Shown: positions 46,974 to 56,349 of the stretch, piece after piece
Numbering within the stretch: the stretch's first letter is position 1
Layout: each line of letters opens with the position of its first letter
Source: UBA4416 sp040389965
GTDB lineage: Bacteria > Bacteroidota > Bacteroidia > B-17B0 > Aurantibacillaceae
Direction: 5' to 3'
NCBI GenBank assembly: GCA_040389965.1
Contig: JAZJZF010000047.1
Coordinates: 1 to 64,000 of the forward strand
Length of the DNA: 64,000 bases
Program-made: the position numbers and the translations under genes
The notes under the pieces: model-generated
Databases searched by the model: none
Told to the model about the DNA's origin: nothing
The model's input: only the letters and a program-made list of their open reading frames with translations

Positions 46974-48020
46974 TCAGGCCCAGACCTTGGTTCCTTCGCT
47001 ACAGTTTTTACAGATATCAATTTCTTCACGCGATTTTAATACCGACTGACGAAACCCCTGGTATTTTTGTGAATTCCATAATTCCTGAAAGGACTGAATT
47101 TTGAGATTCCCTAACTGGTGTTTGGCATCTTTATCAAAACAACAAGGCACTACAATGCCGTCCCAGGTTACGACGCAGCTGCTCCACATGCGCCAGCATT
47201 GGTTTAAAAGTTTGTTTTTGATTCTATAAGTACCATCGGCGCGTTTGGTATAACGGCTATAGGTTTCGTTTACAGGAATTAAAGGGTTACCGTTTTCAAA
47301 ATCATATACCTGCGCCGTTTTAAAAACCACTTCATCCACTCCTAATTCGTCGGCCAGTTTTTGAACATCATTTAATTGATGTTCATTTGGTTTAACCACT
47401 AAAAACTGAAACACCACATGAGGTGTTTTACTTTTTAATTGCTTTTTTGCTTCTATGATGTTTTTTGTGCCGTCTATTACTTTTTGCAATTGCCCGCCAA
47501 TCCTGTATTGTTCATAGGTTTCCTGGGTGGTACCGTCAATAGAAATAATTAAACGATCGAGTTTGCTTTCTACCGTTTTTTTAGCCTGTTCTTTTGTTAA
47601 GTAATGCGCGTTGGTAGAGGTAGAGGTATAAATGCCTTTATTGGAAGCATATTTTACCATGTCTAAAAAATTAGGATTTAAATAAGGTTCACCCTGAAAA
47701 TAAAACGTGAGGTAAATCAACTCTTTATATACCGAATCAATGGTCGATTTAAAAAACTGAGGTTCCAGCATTCCTATAGGTCTTGTAAATTGTCTTAAAC
47801 CGCTGGGGCATTCGGGGCAACGCAAATTGCAGCTGGTGGTAGGTTCAATGGCCATGCTGATAGGAAAGCCAACAGAGGAAGCTTTTTTCTGTGTTTTTGA
47901 AATATGGTAGCTCGTCCATACCTTAAAGGCATTGATAAGTTTCCGTGGAGTTAACTTTTTTGCAAGCTGAATATTATTGGACAAAGACACTATATCAAAG
48001 ATAGAGATTATTATACACAT
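46974..48020 (-). CDS. Radical SAM/SPASM-domain protein
   Basis: Iron-sulfur enzyme of about 348 residues. The start at 48020 is favoured because the N-terminal helix before the core then has the usual length; an ATG at 48059 would add 13 residues. The radical SAM cluster motif CNLRCPEC (C-x3-C-x2-C) is at about residue 60. The C-terminal SPASM region has Cys in CWRMWSSCVVTWDG, VVPCCFDKD and IDICKNC, enough for auxiliary clusters. Related proteins modify peptides or work in cell-envelope pathways, but no peptide precursor or partner is seen nearby. It is divergent from kynureninase. Confidence 0.85.
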   Translation of the reverse strand: MCIIISIFDIVSLSNNIQLAKKLTPRKLINAFKVWTSYHISKTQKKASSVGFPISMAIEPTTSCNLRCPECPSGLRQFTRPIGMLEPQFFKSTIDSVYKELIYLTFYFQGEPYLNPNFLDMVKYASNKGIYTSTSTNAHYLTKEQAKKTVESKLDRLIISIDGTTQETYEQYRIGGQLQKVIDGTKNIIEAKKQLKSKTPHVVFQFLVVKPNEHQLNDVQKLADELGVDEVVFKTAQVYDFENGNPLIPVNETYSRYTKRADGTYRIKNKLLNQCWRMWSSCVVTWDGIVVPCCFDKDAKHQLGNLKIQSFQELWNSQKYQGFRQSVLKSREEIDICKNCSEGTKVWA

Positions 48021-48119
48021 AATTAAGCTTCCCTGAGGGTTGAAATGCCTCACTGACAAAACGCCTAAGGCTCTTTTTTATTAAGGGTATAAAGGTTATT
48101 ATTGTACTTTGAAACAATT

Positions 48120-49385
48120 ATGACAAACTTCACTAACTCACTGGAATTCGCCAGGCAACTCGATTCAAAAGATCCGCTAAACACATACAGAAGCAGGTTC
48201 TTTATGCCACAACACAATGGTGCGGACATGGTTTATTTTACCGGAAACTCTTTAGGGCTTCAGCCAAAAACAACGAAAGATTATTTGCAGCAGGAGCTGA
48301 ACGATTGGGCTACTTTTGGTGTAGAAGGCCATTTCCTGGCAAAAAATCCCTGGCTGTCTTACCACGAAATTCTGACAGATAAAACGGCAAAAATTGTGGG
48401 GGCTTTACCAACAGAGGTAGTGATGATGAACCAGCTGACGGTAAACTTACATTTACTGATGGTGTCTTTTTACAGGCCAACCAAGCAACGTTTTAAAATT
48501 TTATGTGAAGCTAAAGCATTTCCAAGTGATCAGTATGCCTTGCAATCGCAGGTAAAATTTCATGGCTACCAACCCAATGATGCCATTATTGAAGTTGCTC
48601 CGCGTGAAGGCGAATATGAAATACAACATGAAGATATTTACAAAGCCATTGAAGCACATAAAGATTCCCTGGCCCTAGTAATGATAGGTGGTGTTAATTA
48701 TTTTACAGGGCAGGTGTTTGATATGAAAGCCATTGTTGAGGCGGGTCACAAAGCGGGTGCTGTAGTTGGGTTTGATTTGGCGCATGCCGCCGGAAATTTG
48801 CAACTCGAGCTGCATAACTGGAATGTTGATTTTGCTGCCTGGTGCAGTTATAAATATTTAAATGCAGGTCCCGGAAGTGTGGCAGGCGCCTTTGTTCATG
48901 AAAAACATCACAAAAGCACAGAGTTACCGCTGTTTGCAGGTTGGTGGGGACATGATAAGGAAACACGTTTTAAAATGGATAAGGACTTCAGGCCTATTGA
49001 AGGTGTTGAACGCTGGCAGTTAAGTAATGCGCCTATCTTATCTATGGCTGCTTACAAAGCATCGCTCGATATTTTTGATGAGGTAGGAATGGCAAAGCTG
49101 AATGAAAAAAGCAAACAACTTACGGCTTATTTAGAATTTGTGGTAGGAGAAATAAACAAGCAAAAAAATAATTGTCTCGAAATTATTACACCTAAAACCA
49201 ACCGTGGTTGCCAGATTAGTATTGTGGCGCATGGACATGGCAAAGCTTTGTATAATAAACTGATTGAGAATGGCGTTATTCCTGATTGGCGCGAACCAAA
49301 CGTGATACGTTGCGCCCCTGTACCTATGTACAATTCGTTTGAAGATATTTACAGGTTCGGAGAGATTTTATTAGGCCTTTTATAA
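48120..49385 (+). CDS. kynU: Kynureninase
   Basis: PLP-dependent hydrolase of 421 residues that splits kynurenine or 3-hydroxykynurenine to anthranilate or 3-hydroxyanthranilate plus alanine, a step of tryptophan breakdown and of de novo NAD synthesis. The ATG at 48120 is chosen over an in-frame TTG at 48102. Diagnostic words are FTGNSLGLQPKTTKDYL, the PLP Lys in WCSYKYLNAGPGSVAGAF (about 244), FAGWWGHD and WQLSNAPILSMAAYKASL. A TACTTTG sequence 9 bases before the ATG resembles a -7 box. The stop is followed almost directly by the DUF2306 gene; no other kynurenine-pathway gene is present. Confidence 0.95.
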   Translation: MTNFTNSLEFARQLDSKDPLNTYRSRFFMPQHNGADMVYFTGNSLGLQPKTTKDYLQQELNDWATFGVEGHFLAKNPWLSYHEILTDKTAKIVGALPTEVVMMNQLTVNLHLLMVSFYRPTKQRFKILCEAKAFPSDQYALQSQVKFHGYQPNDAIIEVAPREGEYEIQHEDIYKAIEAHKDSLALVMIGGVNYFTGQVFDMKAIVEAGHKAGAVVGFDLAHAAGNLQLELHNWNVDFAAWCSYKYLNAGPGSVAGAFVHEKHHKSTELPLFAGWWGHDKETRFKMDKDFRPIEGVERWQLSNAPILSMAAYKASLDIFDEVGMAKLNEKSKQLTAYLEFVVGEINKQKNNCLEIITPKTNRGCQISIVAHGHGKALYNKLIENGVIPDWREPNVIRCAPVPMYNSFEDIYRFGEILLGLL

Positions 49386-49386
49386 C

Positions 49387-50013
49387 ATGATCAGGTCTGC
49401 CGGATCAATCGTTTGGATAGTGTGCATTGCATTGTTCTGCTGGTTGATGATAGATTTGACCCTGCCCTACCTGGGCTTTAAAACAGATGTGGATTTTTTG
49501 CTGACTAAGCAAAAGATCATTCATTTAAAACACTGGCGTTATGCCTTTTATTGCCACATAGGCTTTAGCATTTTCTCTTTAGTGGCTGGACTTACACAGT
49601 TCTCTAATTATATTCTCACAAAACATAAACGCCTGCACCGTACCATGGGTTACGTGTACGTAGCAGATGTGATATGCCTTGCAGGGCCATCGGGATTAAT
49701 CATGGCGTTTTATGCAAACGGCACCGTTGTTTCTAAAACCAGTTTTGTGTTACTCTCGTTGCTATGGATTTTATTTACAGCAATAGCGATTATCAAAGCG
49801 TTTAAAAAAGAATTTATTGCCCATCAAAGATGGATGATCAGGAGCTATGCTTTAACCTTGTCTGCTATTACGTTACGACTCATGGCTTTAGTATTACCCC
49901 GTTTTGTGCACCTCGATGCACATACAGAGTATGCCACTATTGCCTGGTTAAGTTGGACGGTTAATTTATTGATTGCCGAATGGCTTATTTATTCCCGGAA
50001 ATTAACCGCCTGA
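49387..50013 (+). CDS. DUF2306 membrane protein
   Basis: Integral membrane protein of 208 residues with about six helices. Family words are HIGFSIFSLVAGLTQF, KHKRLHRTMGYVYV and FIAHQRWMIRSYALTLSAITLR (in parts). His residues in the helices could bind heme or metal, but the family is uncharacterised. It begins 1 base after the kynU stop, so the two are cotranscribed. Its 3-prime end overlaps the convergent lipoprotein gene by 12 bases. Confidence 0.85.
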   Translation: MIRSAGSIVWIVCIALFCWLMIDLTLPYLGFKTDVDFLLTKQKIIHLKHWRYAFYCHIGFSIFSLVAGLTQFSNYILTKHKRLHRTMGYVYVADVICLAGPSGLIMAFYANGTVVSKTSFVLLSLLWILFTAIAIIKAFKKEFIAHQRWMIRSYALTLSAITLRLMALVLPRFVHLDAHTEYATIAWLSWTVNLLIAEWLIYSRKLTA

Positions 50014-51174
50014 TTTGGCAGGCCCCGGATCATTACCGGCCATTTTTTCCCGCTTAATTTCTCCTTTTTCAATAAGCTTAATTTGTTTTGGCTTATCGGG
50101 TTCTGTAGCTATGATCTGGTTACCGGCGTATCCTTTTTCCAAAGGTTCGTTTTTCCATTTGTAATTGTATTCGGTTGTTTCAATCACAAAATCCTTGTTA
50201 ATGGTATATGTCTGCGAAAGGCTGGGAGTGCAGAAACAACCAATCATTTCTTCATCTACATTAGTGCCAAGCGAATCGTAGGTAATCACAAATGTTTTAA
50301 CGGGGTTTAAGGTATCTGCAATGGCCAGGTAAGTTTTATATACCATAGCATAATAATTATTTTCCAGTTTTATTTTTCCAACGCAAAAATATTCATTGGT
50401 TACATCCCGTGAAAAACGACCGTCTTCCATATTCGGAATAAAAGCGGCGTAATCGTAATTAATATAACTGTAATTATGATTCTTAACACTGTCAATAGAT
50501 TCGGTATATGGCAATGCAAGATCAGGGAAAGAATTGATATAGCTTTTAAATAACAGGGCTTTTAATTTTGCATCATCGTTAAAGGTATTAACAATCATAC
50601 TAATGTAACGGGGATTTTCCCTGATAAAATCGAAACGTTTTTCATCGACAATTCTTGCTTTGTTTAAGAAACCTTCATAGATGGCTTCGTTCAAACTGCT
50701 GATACAAGCTGCGGAATCCCCTTTAATGGCATTGATCAGGGCATCGTTAAATGCCACTTCATAATAAGGATCATAACTTCCTTCGCCTGCCATGTTGTAA
50801 CAGATAGCATTTGATTTTGCGGCATTTTCAGCATCGCCCGTTTCTATATAGGCTTTGGTTAAAAAATAATACATCCTTACGTCCGGGCTATAGAGAATGG
50901 CATCTTTAAATGAAGGGATACTTTCTTTGGCTTTTTGTTTATTTACCAATAGATCCATCGCCTTTAAAAAACACCGGCGACTTTCATCCTTTTGCGCCAT
51001 TGACGTTGTAGCCAGAGCATATTTAATAGAATCCTGATTAAACATGGAAGCTTCTGTTAAACGCTTGCTAATGCTATTGTTTGCCTTTGTTTCGGTTTGT
51101 GTTTCCTTTCCCCCTGTACAAAATGTTAATACGGTGATAAGTGTAGCGGCAATAAGAAAATAGATGTACTTCAT
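50002..51174 (-). CDS. Lipoprotein with TPR-like helices, unknown function
   Basis: Exported protein of 390 residues. The N-terminus has a signal sequence with a lipobox-like LTFC, Cys near residue 19, followed by a polar Thr/Glu linker. Helical TPR-like pairs cover about 60-200 (VRMYYFLTKAYIETGDAENAAKSN). The C-terminal half is beta-rich (YAMVYKTYLAIADTLNPVKTFVITYD), perhaps a separate domain. No family recognised. It is convergent with the DUF2306 gene and divergent from the SGNH hydrolase gene. Confidence 0.65.
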   Translation of the reverse strand: MKYIYFLIAATLITVLTFCTGGKETQTETKANNSISKRLTEASMFNQDSIKYALATTSMAQKDESRRCFLKAMDLLVNKQKAKESIPSFKDAILYSPDVRMYYFLTKAYIETGDAENAAKSNAICYNMAGEGSYDPYYEVAFNDALINAIKGDSAACISSLNEAIYEGFLNKARIVDEKRFDFIRENPRYISMIVNTFNDDAKLKALLFKSYINSFPDLALPYTESIDSVKNHNYSYINYDYAAFIPNMEDGRFSRDVTNEYFCVGKIKLENNYYAMVYKTYLAIADTLNPVKTFVITYDSLGTNVDEEMIGCFCTPSLSQTYTINKDFVIETTEYNYKWKNEPLEKGYAGNQIIATEPDKPKQIKLIEKGEIKREKMAGNDPGPAKSGG

Positions 51175-51238
51175 ATATCAGAGAATTTAAAAAGAGTATT
51201 TAAAGGTAACAAGTAATTTACAGGCAGCAAAATTTGAA

Positions 51239-51246
51239 TATATTTG
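51239..51246 (+). promoter_or_regulatory. Candidate -7 box of the SGNH hydrolase gene
   Basis: TATATTTG fits TAnnTTTG exactly, 31 bases before the start codon. The -33 position has TTTA instead of TTTG. Confidence 0.4.
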
Positions 51247-51277
51247 AGAAAAAAATCCATTCTAAGGTTTGTTCCGT

Positions 51278-51958
51278 ATGTCATTCATGATACGTTTTAC
51301 AATTTTTAGTTTCTCGCTGTTACTGATGTCGTTTATTCAAACTGATAAAAAAGTAAAACATTACATTGCGTTTGGCGACTCGTATACGATTTGCACCGGT
51401 ACATCCGGCCCGGCAGAACAATGGCCAACCTTGCTGGCAGACCATTTAACCAAGGCGGGTATTCCCACGCAATTGCTTGCTAACCCGGCGCGTAATGGTT
51501 ACAGTACACAAAATGTGATTGACAATGAATTGCCTTTACTTAAAACCAATGCCTGCGATTTTGCAACCTTGTTAATTGGAGTAAATGATTGGGTTAGGGG
51601 AGTGGATATAAAGACCTATCACAAAAATCTGAATCATATTATTGATGAGGTTCAAAAAGTGCTCCCAAACAAATCGCATCTATTGTTAATTACGATTCCT
51701 GATTTTGGTGTAACACCTCAGGGAGCCTTGTATGGCGGCGAACGCAATATTTCGGAAGGGATCACAGAGTTTAACGACATTATAAAAGCCGAAGCTAAAA
51801 AAAGAGGATTGAGTTGCGTAGATATTTTTCCTATATCTAAAGGCATGCTTAATAATAAAGAGTTGGTAGCAGCCGACGGGCTTCATCCTTCTGCTAAAGA
51901 ATACGCCTTATGGGAAACACTTATTTTAGTAGAAGCAAAAAAACTTTTGGCAAAGTAA
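51278..51958 (+). CDS. SGNH/GDSL hydrolase
   Basis: Probable exported esterase of 226 residues. The ATG at 51278 is used rather than an in-frame TTG at 51269. A short hydrophobic N-terminus (residues 4-20) may be a signal or anchor. Catalytic blocks are the nucleophile Ser35 in FGDSYT, the oxyanion Asn in IGVNDW, and the Asp/His pair in DGLHPSAKEYALW. Substrates of this family are ester bonds of lipids or carbohydrates, and the exact one is unknown. It stands alone. Confidence 0.88.
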   Translation: MSFMIRFTIFSFSLLLMSFIQTDKKVKHYIAFGDSYTICTGTSGPAEQWPTLLADHLTKAGIPTQLLANPARNGYSTQNVIDNELPLLKTNACDFATLLIGVNDWVRGVDIKTYHKNLNHIIDEVQKVLPNKSHLLLITIPDFGVTPQGALYGGERNISEGITEFNDIIKAEAKKRGLSCVDIFPISKGMLNNKELVAADGLHPSAKEYALWETLILVEAKKLLAK

Positions 51959-52053
51959 AATTATCTTTAAGAATTGTTTTAGGAGGTATTTTTTTGGCTA
52001 AATTGATTCAAAAATGAGTATTGTCGATGATTTTGTATACTTTAGTAGTGGTT

Positions 52054-54072
52054 ATGAAATCTGCTACAAAAAGCCAGCGACTATGCCTAACGTCAGTTTT
52101 GCTGTTGGCAGTTACCTTTGCTTTTGCACAGCAAGCAAAATTTGATAGTTTAAAAAAACTAATCCCTTCTGTTAAGTCCCCGGCAAAAAAAGCGGCCCTT
52201 CTGGTTGATATTGCCAAAAGCATTTATTATGCTATTCCCGACTCTTCCATAGGATATTGTAGAGAGGCAGAAAAGATCAGTAAAGCCAATAACCTCGAAG
52301 TTCAACTCGCCTATTCGCTGCATTGCGAATGCCGTTATTTGTTGCTTAAAGGCGATATAAAAACTACCATCGAAAAATTAAATGAAGCAATTAGTCTTTT
52401 TGAAAAGCATAAAGAGCCTATTGGCCTTGCTAAATGCTATTCCTTAAAGTCTATTGCCCTGGGCCGTTTAGATAAAAGAGCAGAGGAGCTGGAGTATTTA
52501 TTAAAAGCAAAAGCCATTTATGAGGCTAATCTTAATACCGATGGACTAACATCGGTACTCCTTAATTTATCAAATGCTTATTGTCATATTGGTGGCTATC
52601 AAAATGCACTGGATGCTTTGGAGGAATTAAAAAAAATGAATCTCCCGAAAAGCGGAAACGATTTTTTTGTAGAGATCAATTATGGAAGCATTTATTTTAA
52701 ACAAAACCAGATTAAAGACGCCATTGCTCATTTTGAAAAAGCAACTCAGGTAGCTGCAGAGTACAAAATGCTCGACAGTGAAATTACGGGATTAACGCGA
52801 CTTGCAGAATGTTACCTGCAATTAAATAATCAAAAAGAAGCTGATCGCTATTATCAAAAAGCAATAGCATTGGCAAAAGCAAACAATTTACTAGTAGAAG
52901 AAAAAGATGCCTTAAAAGGTATGGTGGATCTATATGAAAAAGGAAAAAATTATAACTCTGCTTTTTTCACTTTAAAAAGATTTAAGCTCATTGAAGATTC
53001 TTTATTTACTATCGAAAAAGTAAAAAGTATTAATGACATTGAACACAAACTTAAAATAACTGAGAAAGAAAAAATTATTGCGGAGCAGGGCCTATCGCTC
53101 GAAAAAGAAAAAGTAGAACTGGCCTCTTCTAAAAACAATACCTTAATGCTGGTTGCAGGGTTAGTAATAGTAGCTATTGCTTTCGTATTCCTGTTTTATT
53201 ATAACAGCAAAACAAAACGCCTGTTTTCCCTTATTCAAAGGCAGAAAGTGGAGGTAGAAGCTCAAAAAGAGATCATTGAAATAAAGAATAAGGATGTGAT
53301 GGATTCTATCCATTATGCACGTTACATTCAGGGGAGTATGTTGCCGTCTGCCAAAACCATGAACAGTCTTTTTAAAGATAATTTTGTGTTCTACAAGCCA
53401 AAAGATGTTGTGGCCGGCGATTTTTACTGGACAGAAGTTATTGATAATAAACCTGTGCTGGCGGTGTGCGATTGTACAGGACATGGCGTACCGGGCGCAA
53501 TGGTAAGCATTGTTGCTTGTAATGCCCTTAACAGGGCGGTTAAGGAATTTAAATTATCTGATCCTGCTTTAATATTTGATAAGGTAAATGAGTTGATGCA
53601 GGAAACATTTTCAAAAAGCGATTATGAGGTAACCGATGGGATGGATGGGGCTTTGTGCATATTGGATTATGATGCGATGAAGGTTTACGTTGCTGCGGCA
53701 AATAATCCCGTTTGGATTGTGAGTCCGCCGGCTATAAAAACGAGCCTGTGGGAAGAGCCATGGCAATTGTCGCAGATTTCGGCAGATAAAAGACCCATAG
53801 GGAAGTTTAAAGAAGATGTCGCTCCTTTTGAACGAAAGACCGTTTCTATTGAAAAGGGGGAAATGATCTATTTATTCTCGGATGGTTATGCCGATCAGTT
53901 TGGTGGGGAAAAAGGTAAAAAATTCAAGTATAAGCAATTACAGGAAATACTGGTTTCCATAGCAAAATTGCCTCTTGCGGAGCAATATACAGTGCTTAAT
54001 AAAACCATCGAAAGCTGGCAGGGGCAACTCGATCAGGTTGATGATATTTTAATAGTGGGGATCAGGGTTTAA
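52054..54072 (+). CDS. TPR-transmembrane-SpoIIE protein phosphatase
   Basis: Membrane protein of 672 residues. The ATG at 52054 is preferred over an in-frame TTG at 52021, because it gives a signal peptide ending AFAQQ. Periplasmic TPRs cover about 30-320, followed by a coiled coil. A transmembrane helix lies at about 365-385 (LMLVAGLVIVAIAFVFLFYY), then a second coiled coil and the cytoplasmic SpoIIE/PP2C domain at about 415-672. Catalytic features are AGDFYWTE, DCTGHGVPGAMVSIV and FSDGYADQFGG. The phosphatase half is clearly related to that of 28026-32144, but the sensor here is extracytoplasmic. Confidence 0.88.
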   Translation: MKSATKSQRLCLTSVLLLAVTFAFAQQAKFDSLKKLIPSVKSPAKKAALLVDIAKSIYYAIPDSSIGYCREAEKISKANNLEVQLAYSLHCECRYLLLKGDIKTTIEKLNEAISLFEKHKEPIGLAKCYSLKSIALGRLDKRAEELEYLLKAKAIYEANLNTDGLTSVLLNLSNAYCHIGGYQNALDALEELKKMNLPKSGNDFFVEINYGSIYFKQNQIKDAIAHFEKATQVAAEYKMLDSEITGLTRLAECYLQLNNQKEADRYYQKAIALAKANNLLVEEKDALKGMVDLYEKGKNYNSAFFTLKRFKLIEDSLFTIEKVKSINDIEHKLKITEKEKIIAEQGLSLEKEKVELASSKNNTLMLVAGLVIVAIAFVFLFYYNSKTKRLFSLIQRQKVEVEAQKEIIEIKNKDVMDSIHYARYIQGSMLPSAKTMNSLFKDNFVFYKPKDVVAGDFYWTEVIDNKPVLAVCDCTGHGVPGAMVSIVACNALNRAVKEFKLSDPALIFDKVNELMQETFSKSDYEVTDGMDGALCILDYDAMKVYVAAANNPVWIVSPPAIKTSLWEEPWQLSQISADKRPIGKFKEDVAPFERKTVSIEKGEMIYLFSDGYADQFGGEKGKKFKYKQLQEILVSIAKLPLAEQYTVLNKTIESWQGQLDQVDDILIVGIRV

Positions 54073-54132
54073 ATACCCTTTAATCTGCGGTTAATCTTCC
54101 TTAATTTTTAAATCCGCATGAATAATATTGTG

Positions 54133-54140
54133 TAAATTTG
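54133..54140 (+). promoter_or_regulatory. Possible -7 box before tatC
   Basis: TAAATTTG fits TAnnTTTG. It is only 10 bases from the ATG, so the leader would be very short, and no TTTG is at the -33 position. Confidence 0.3.
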
Positions 54141-54150
54141 CGCCCACTAT

Positions 54151-54978
54151 ATGGCAGATAATAAAACAGAGACTTCCGCGCAAATGTCATTTATGCAACA
54201 CCTTGATGCCCTGAGATGGCATTTGGTTCGCAGTGCTATTGCCATAGCGGTATTTGCCATAGGCTTATTCTGTTATAACAATTTTTTATTCGATACCGTT
54301 ATATTCGGGCCTTTAAAACAGGATTTTATTTCTTACCGTGCTCTGTGCTCACTGGGTCACCGCATTGGTGCCGGTGATGTGATGTGTATGACGGTGAAAA
54401 CGCCGCATCTGCAAACCCTTTCTGCCTCCGAACAGTTTTTTACACATATGTGGATAGCCCTTGTTGGGGGTATCATCATCGCTTTTCCATATGTGTTGTA
54501 TGAGCTTTGGAAATTTATAAAACCGGCTTTAAAGGATACAGAATCGCGTCCTGCAAAATGGTTCGTGATTGTGGCTTCCATTTTATTTTTGATCGGTATT
54601 TTTTTCGGGTACTTTTTACTGTTCCCCATGTCGTATAATTTCCTTATCAATTACCAGGTTTCGGATAGTAACATTGTACAAACCAATAATACACTGGATG
54701 ATTACATTTCCCTGATTTCTACCATGACACTGGTTTCGGGTATTGTGTTTGAATTACCTATTATTGTTTATTTCTTATCGCGTTTAGGATTACTCACGCC
54801 AGGCTTTATGCGTAAATACCGCAAATATGCCGTAGTGATTATTTTAATTGCTGCTGCTATTATCACGCCTTCGCCCGATGTAACCTCTCAAATGGTGGTT
54901 GCTATACCTATGTACCTGTTATATGAAATAAGCATTTTTGTAAGTGCTTATGTGGTTAAAAAAAATAAACTTAGCTAA
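54151..54978 (+). CDS. tatC: Twin-arginine translocase subunit TatC
   Basis: Integral inner-membrane protein of 275 residues with six helices, the receptor for twin-arginine signal peptides. Family words are MSFMQHLDALRWHLVRSAIAI, ALVGGIIIAFPYVLYELWKFIKPAL (in parts) and FELPIIVYFLSRLGL. The N-terminal Glu of the usual HLxELR motif is replaced: the sequence reads HLDALRWHL. An insertion of about 35 residues lies between helices 1 and 2. TatA and TatB are not in the window. It is 2 bases before the AhpD-like gene. Confidence 0.93.
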   Translation: MADNKTETSAQMSFMQHLDALRWHLVRSAIAIAVFAIGLFCYNNFLFDTVIFGPLKQDFISYRALCSLGHRIGAGDVMCMTVKTPHLQTLSASEQFFTHMWIALVGGIIIAFPYVLYELWKFIKPALKDTESRPAKWFVIVASILFLIGIFFGYFLLFPMSYNFLINYQVSDSNIVQTNNTLDDYISLISTMTLVSGIVFELPIIVYFLSRLGLLTPGFMRKYRKYAVVIILIAAAIITPSPDVTSQMVVAIPMYLLYEISIFVSAYVVKKNKLS

Positions 54979-54980
54979 TT

Positions 54981-55328
54981 ATGCCGGATCAAGTGAATGA
55001 GTTCAACGAATACCGTTCAAAAATGAACGATGTTATTTTGGGAAAAGATAACCTGGTTATTAAACGCTTATTTAATTTGGATACGCAAACCTATGCGGAC
55101 GGTGCTTTAAACGTTAAAACGAAAGAGATGCTGGGCCTTGTGGCAAGTATGGTGTTGCGTTGCGACGATTGCATTAAATACCATTTATTAAAATGCCATG
55201 AGCAGGGCTGTACTACTGAAGAAGTTTACGAAATATTTGCAGTAGCCAATATTGTAGGTGGTACGATTGTTATTCCTCACACCCGCCGTGGGGCTGAGTT
55301 TTGGGAAGAACTGGTTGCCCGGAAATAA
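54981..55328 (+). CDS. AhpD-like carboxymuconolactone decarboxylase family protein
   Basis: Small protein of 115 residues in the AhpD/CMD fold. It has the redox pair CDDC followed by IKYHLLKCHEQG, with the His typical of peroxide-reducing members. The whole chain is one helical domain. Its start lies 2 bases after tatC, so the two are cotranscribed. This tatC-CMD pairing recurs in Bacteroidota. The physiological substrate is unknown. Confidence 0.88.
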   Translation: MPDQVNEFNEYRSKMNDVILGKDNLVIKRLFNLDTQTYADGALNVKTKEMLGLVASMVLRCDDCIKYHLLKCHEQGCTTEEVYEIFAVANIVGGTIVIPHTRRGAEFWEELVARK

Positions 55329-55671
55329 CATCTTCACGTCATTGCGAGCGATAGTGAAGCAATCTCATAGAAGTTCAGATTGCTTTGTTACGCGCGTAGT
55401 AAAAACCGGAAATTAGACAGAGTGTTTTAGAACGCTTCTCGACTTCGCTCGAAGTGACAGTAAAATAGACTTTGTCGTTTCGAGCGGAGTCGAGAAAGAC
55501 AAAGTGGTATCGGACACATAGCTTCTCAACATTTAACTCTCCACCCGGATATAACATACTTATTTTCTAAATCTGTTTAACCCCTGTTTTCATTGAAGTG
55601 TAGCCTTTTCAAAAAAGATACACTGAAAATTACGCTTGTAACTTTTTTTAGCATTTGCGTTATCATGGCAA
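55329..55671. other. Intergenic region with two hairpin repeats
   Basis: The 343-base spacer opens with a CGTCATTGCGAG-type repeat (about 55336-55400) that can pair AAGCAATCT with AGATTGCTT. Next is the TCGA-rich inverted repeat at 55435-55498. The last 110 bases are A+T-rich and lead into the barrel gene. No gene or RNA was recognised. Confidence 0.6.
55435..55498. repeat. TCGA-rich inverted repeat
   Basis: The left arm at 55435-55459 (CTTCTCGACTTCGCTCGAAG, then TGACA) and the right arm at 55473-55498 (TGTCGTTTCGAGCGGAGTCG, then AGAAAG) are reverse complements with a few mismatches. The 13-base loop is A+T-rich. It is of the same family as 3-63 and 62050-62110. Confidence 0.7.
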
Positions 55672-56346
55672 ATGACGTTTCAAAAATATATACTCCCCTT
55701 GTTTATTGGAAGCCATTTAATGGGGCAGGAACATGCTCCTATATGTCCTGAATTAAACTTCGGGTTTACGCATTCTATTTATAACAGTATGTGCTTTAAA
55801 AGAGAGCCGCGACCTCAGATTAACCAGGAGCATAAACTGCTGAATAAAAAATCGGATATGACCGAAATTCAATATGGTTTTGGAATAGGAATATTTTTAT
55901 GGTTGCCTTTAAACAAAGGACTGACCTACAAACCCAAGCTGGAAGGCAATTTTACAACTACCTGTGTGAAAGAAGCCAAAAATGTATTTGCAACTTCTTT
56001 TGATATTGCGGTCTCTAATGGATTTGCCATAGCATTGAAACCGGCTAATGAGCATGGTATTATTTATATGGCAAGAGATATGAGCTGCTACTTAACCAGC
56101 AAGCAACCTTATGTATTAATTGGGCCAAAAATAAATCTCAGGAAATTTGATACAGGCTTTATCAATAAAGGGTTTCAGAACGAATTGAGTTTTGGTTTTT
56201 TACTGGGCTATGGCATCAACTACGAATTTCACGGAACCAATGTAGCTCCCGAAATTATTTACAGCATCACCTCTACCGCACAAAATAAAATACAGGATTC
56301 CCGGAAAATAGCACATACCATTACTCTGGCCATTAATTTTTTCTAA
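55672..56346 (+). CDS. Putative outer-membrane beta-barrel protein
   Basis: Protein of 224 residues with a weak N-terminal signal (MTFQKYILPLFIGSHLMGQ). The body shows amphipathic strands with Gly/aromatic turns (YGFGIGIFLWLPL, SFGFLLGYGINYEF, FAPEIIYSI-like), and the chain ends in LAINFF, a barrel-type C-terminal Phe. The pattern resembles PorT-type eight-strand barrels, but the similarity is not strong enough to assign PorT itself. It stands alone between repeats and a convergent YdeI-like gene. Confidence 0.6.
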   Translation: MTFQKYILPLFIGSHLMGQEHAPICPELNFGFTHSIYNSMCFKREPRPQINQEHKLLNKKSDMTEIQYGFGIGIFLWLPLNKGLTYKPKLEGNFTTTCVKEAKNVFATSFDIAVSNGFAIALKPANEHGIIYMARDMSCYLTSKQPYVLIGPKINLRKFDTGFINKGFQNELSFGFLLGYGINYEFHGTNVAPEIIYSITSTAQNKIQDSRKIAHTITLAINFF

Positions 56347-56349
56347 AGC

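Noticed and set aside
48102..48119. TTG start for kynureninase 18 bases upstream of the ATG
   Set aside because: The ATG at 48120 fits family N-termini, and the TTG lies inside a promoter-like TACTTTG segment.
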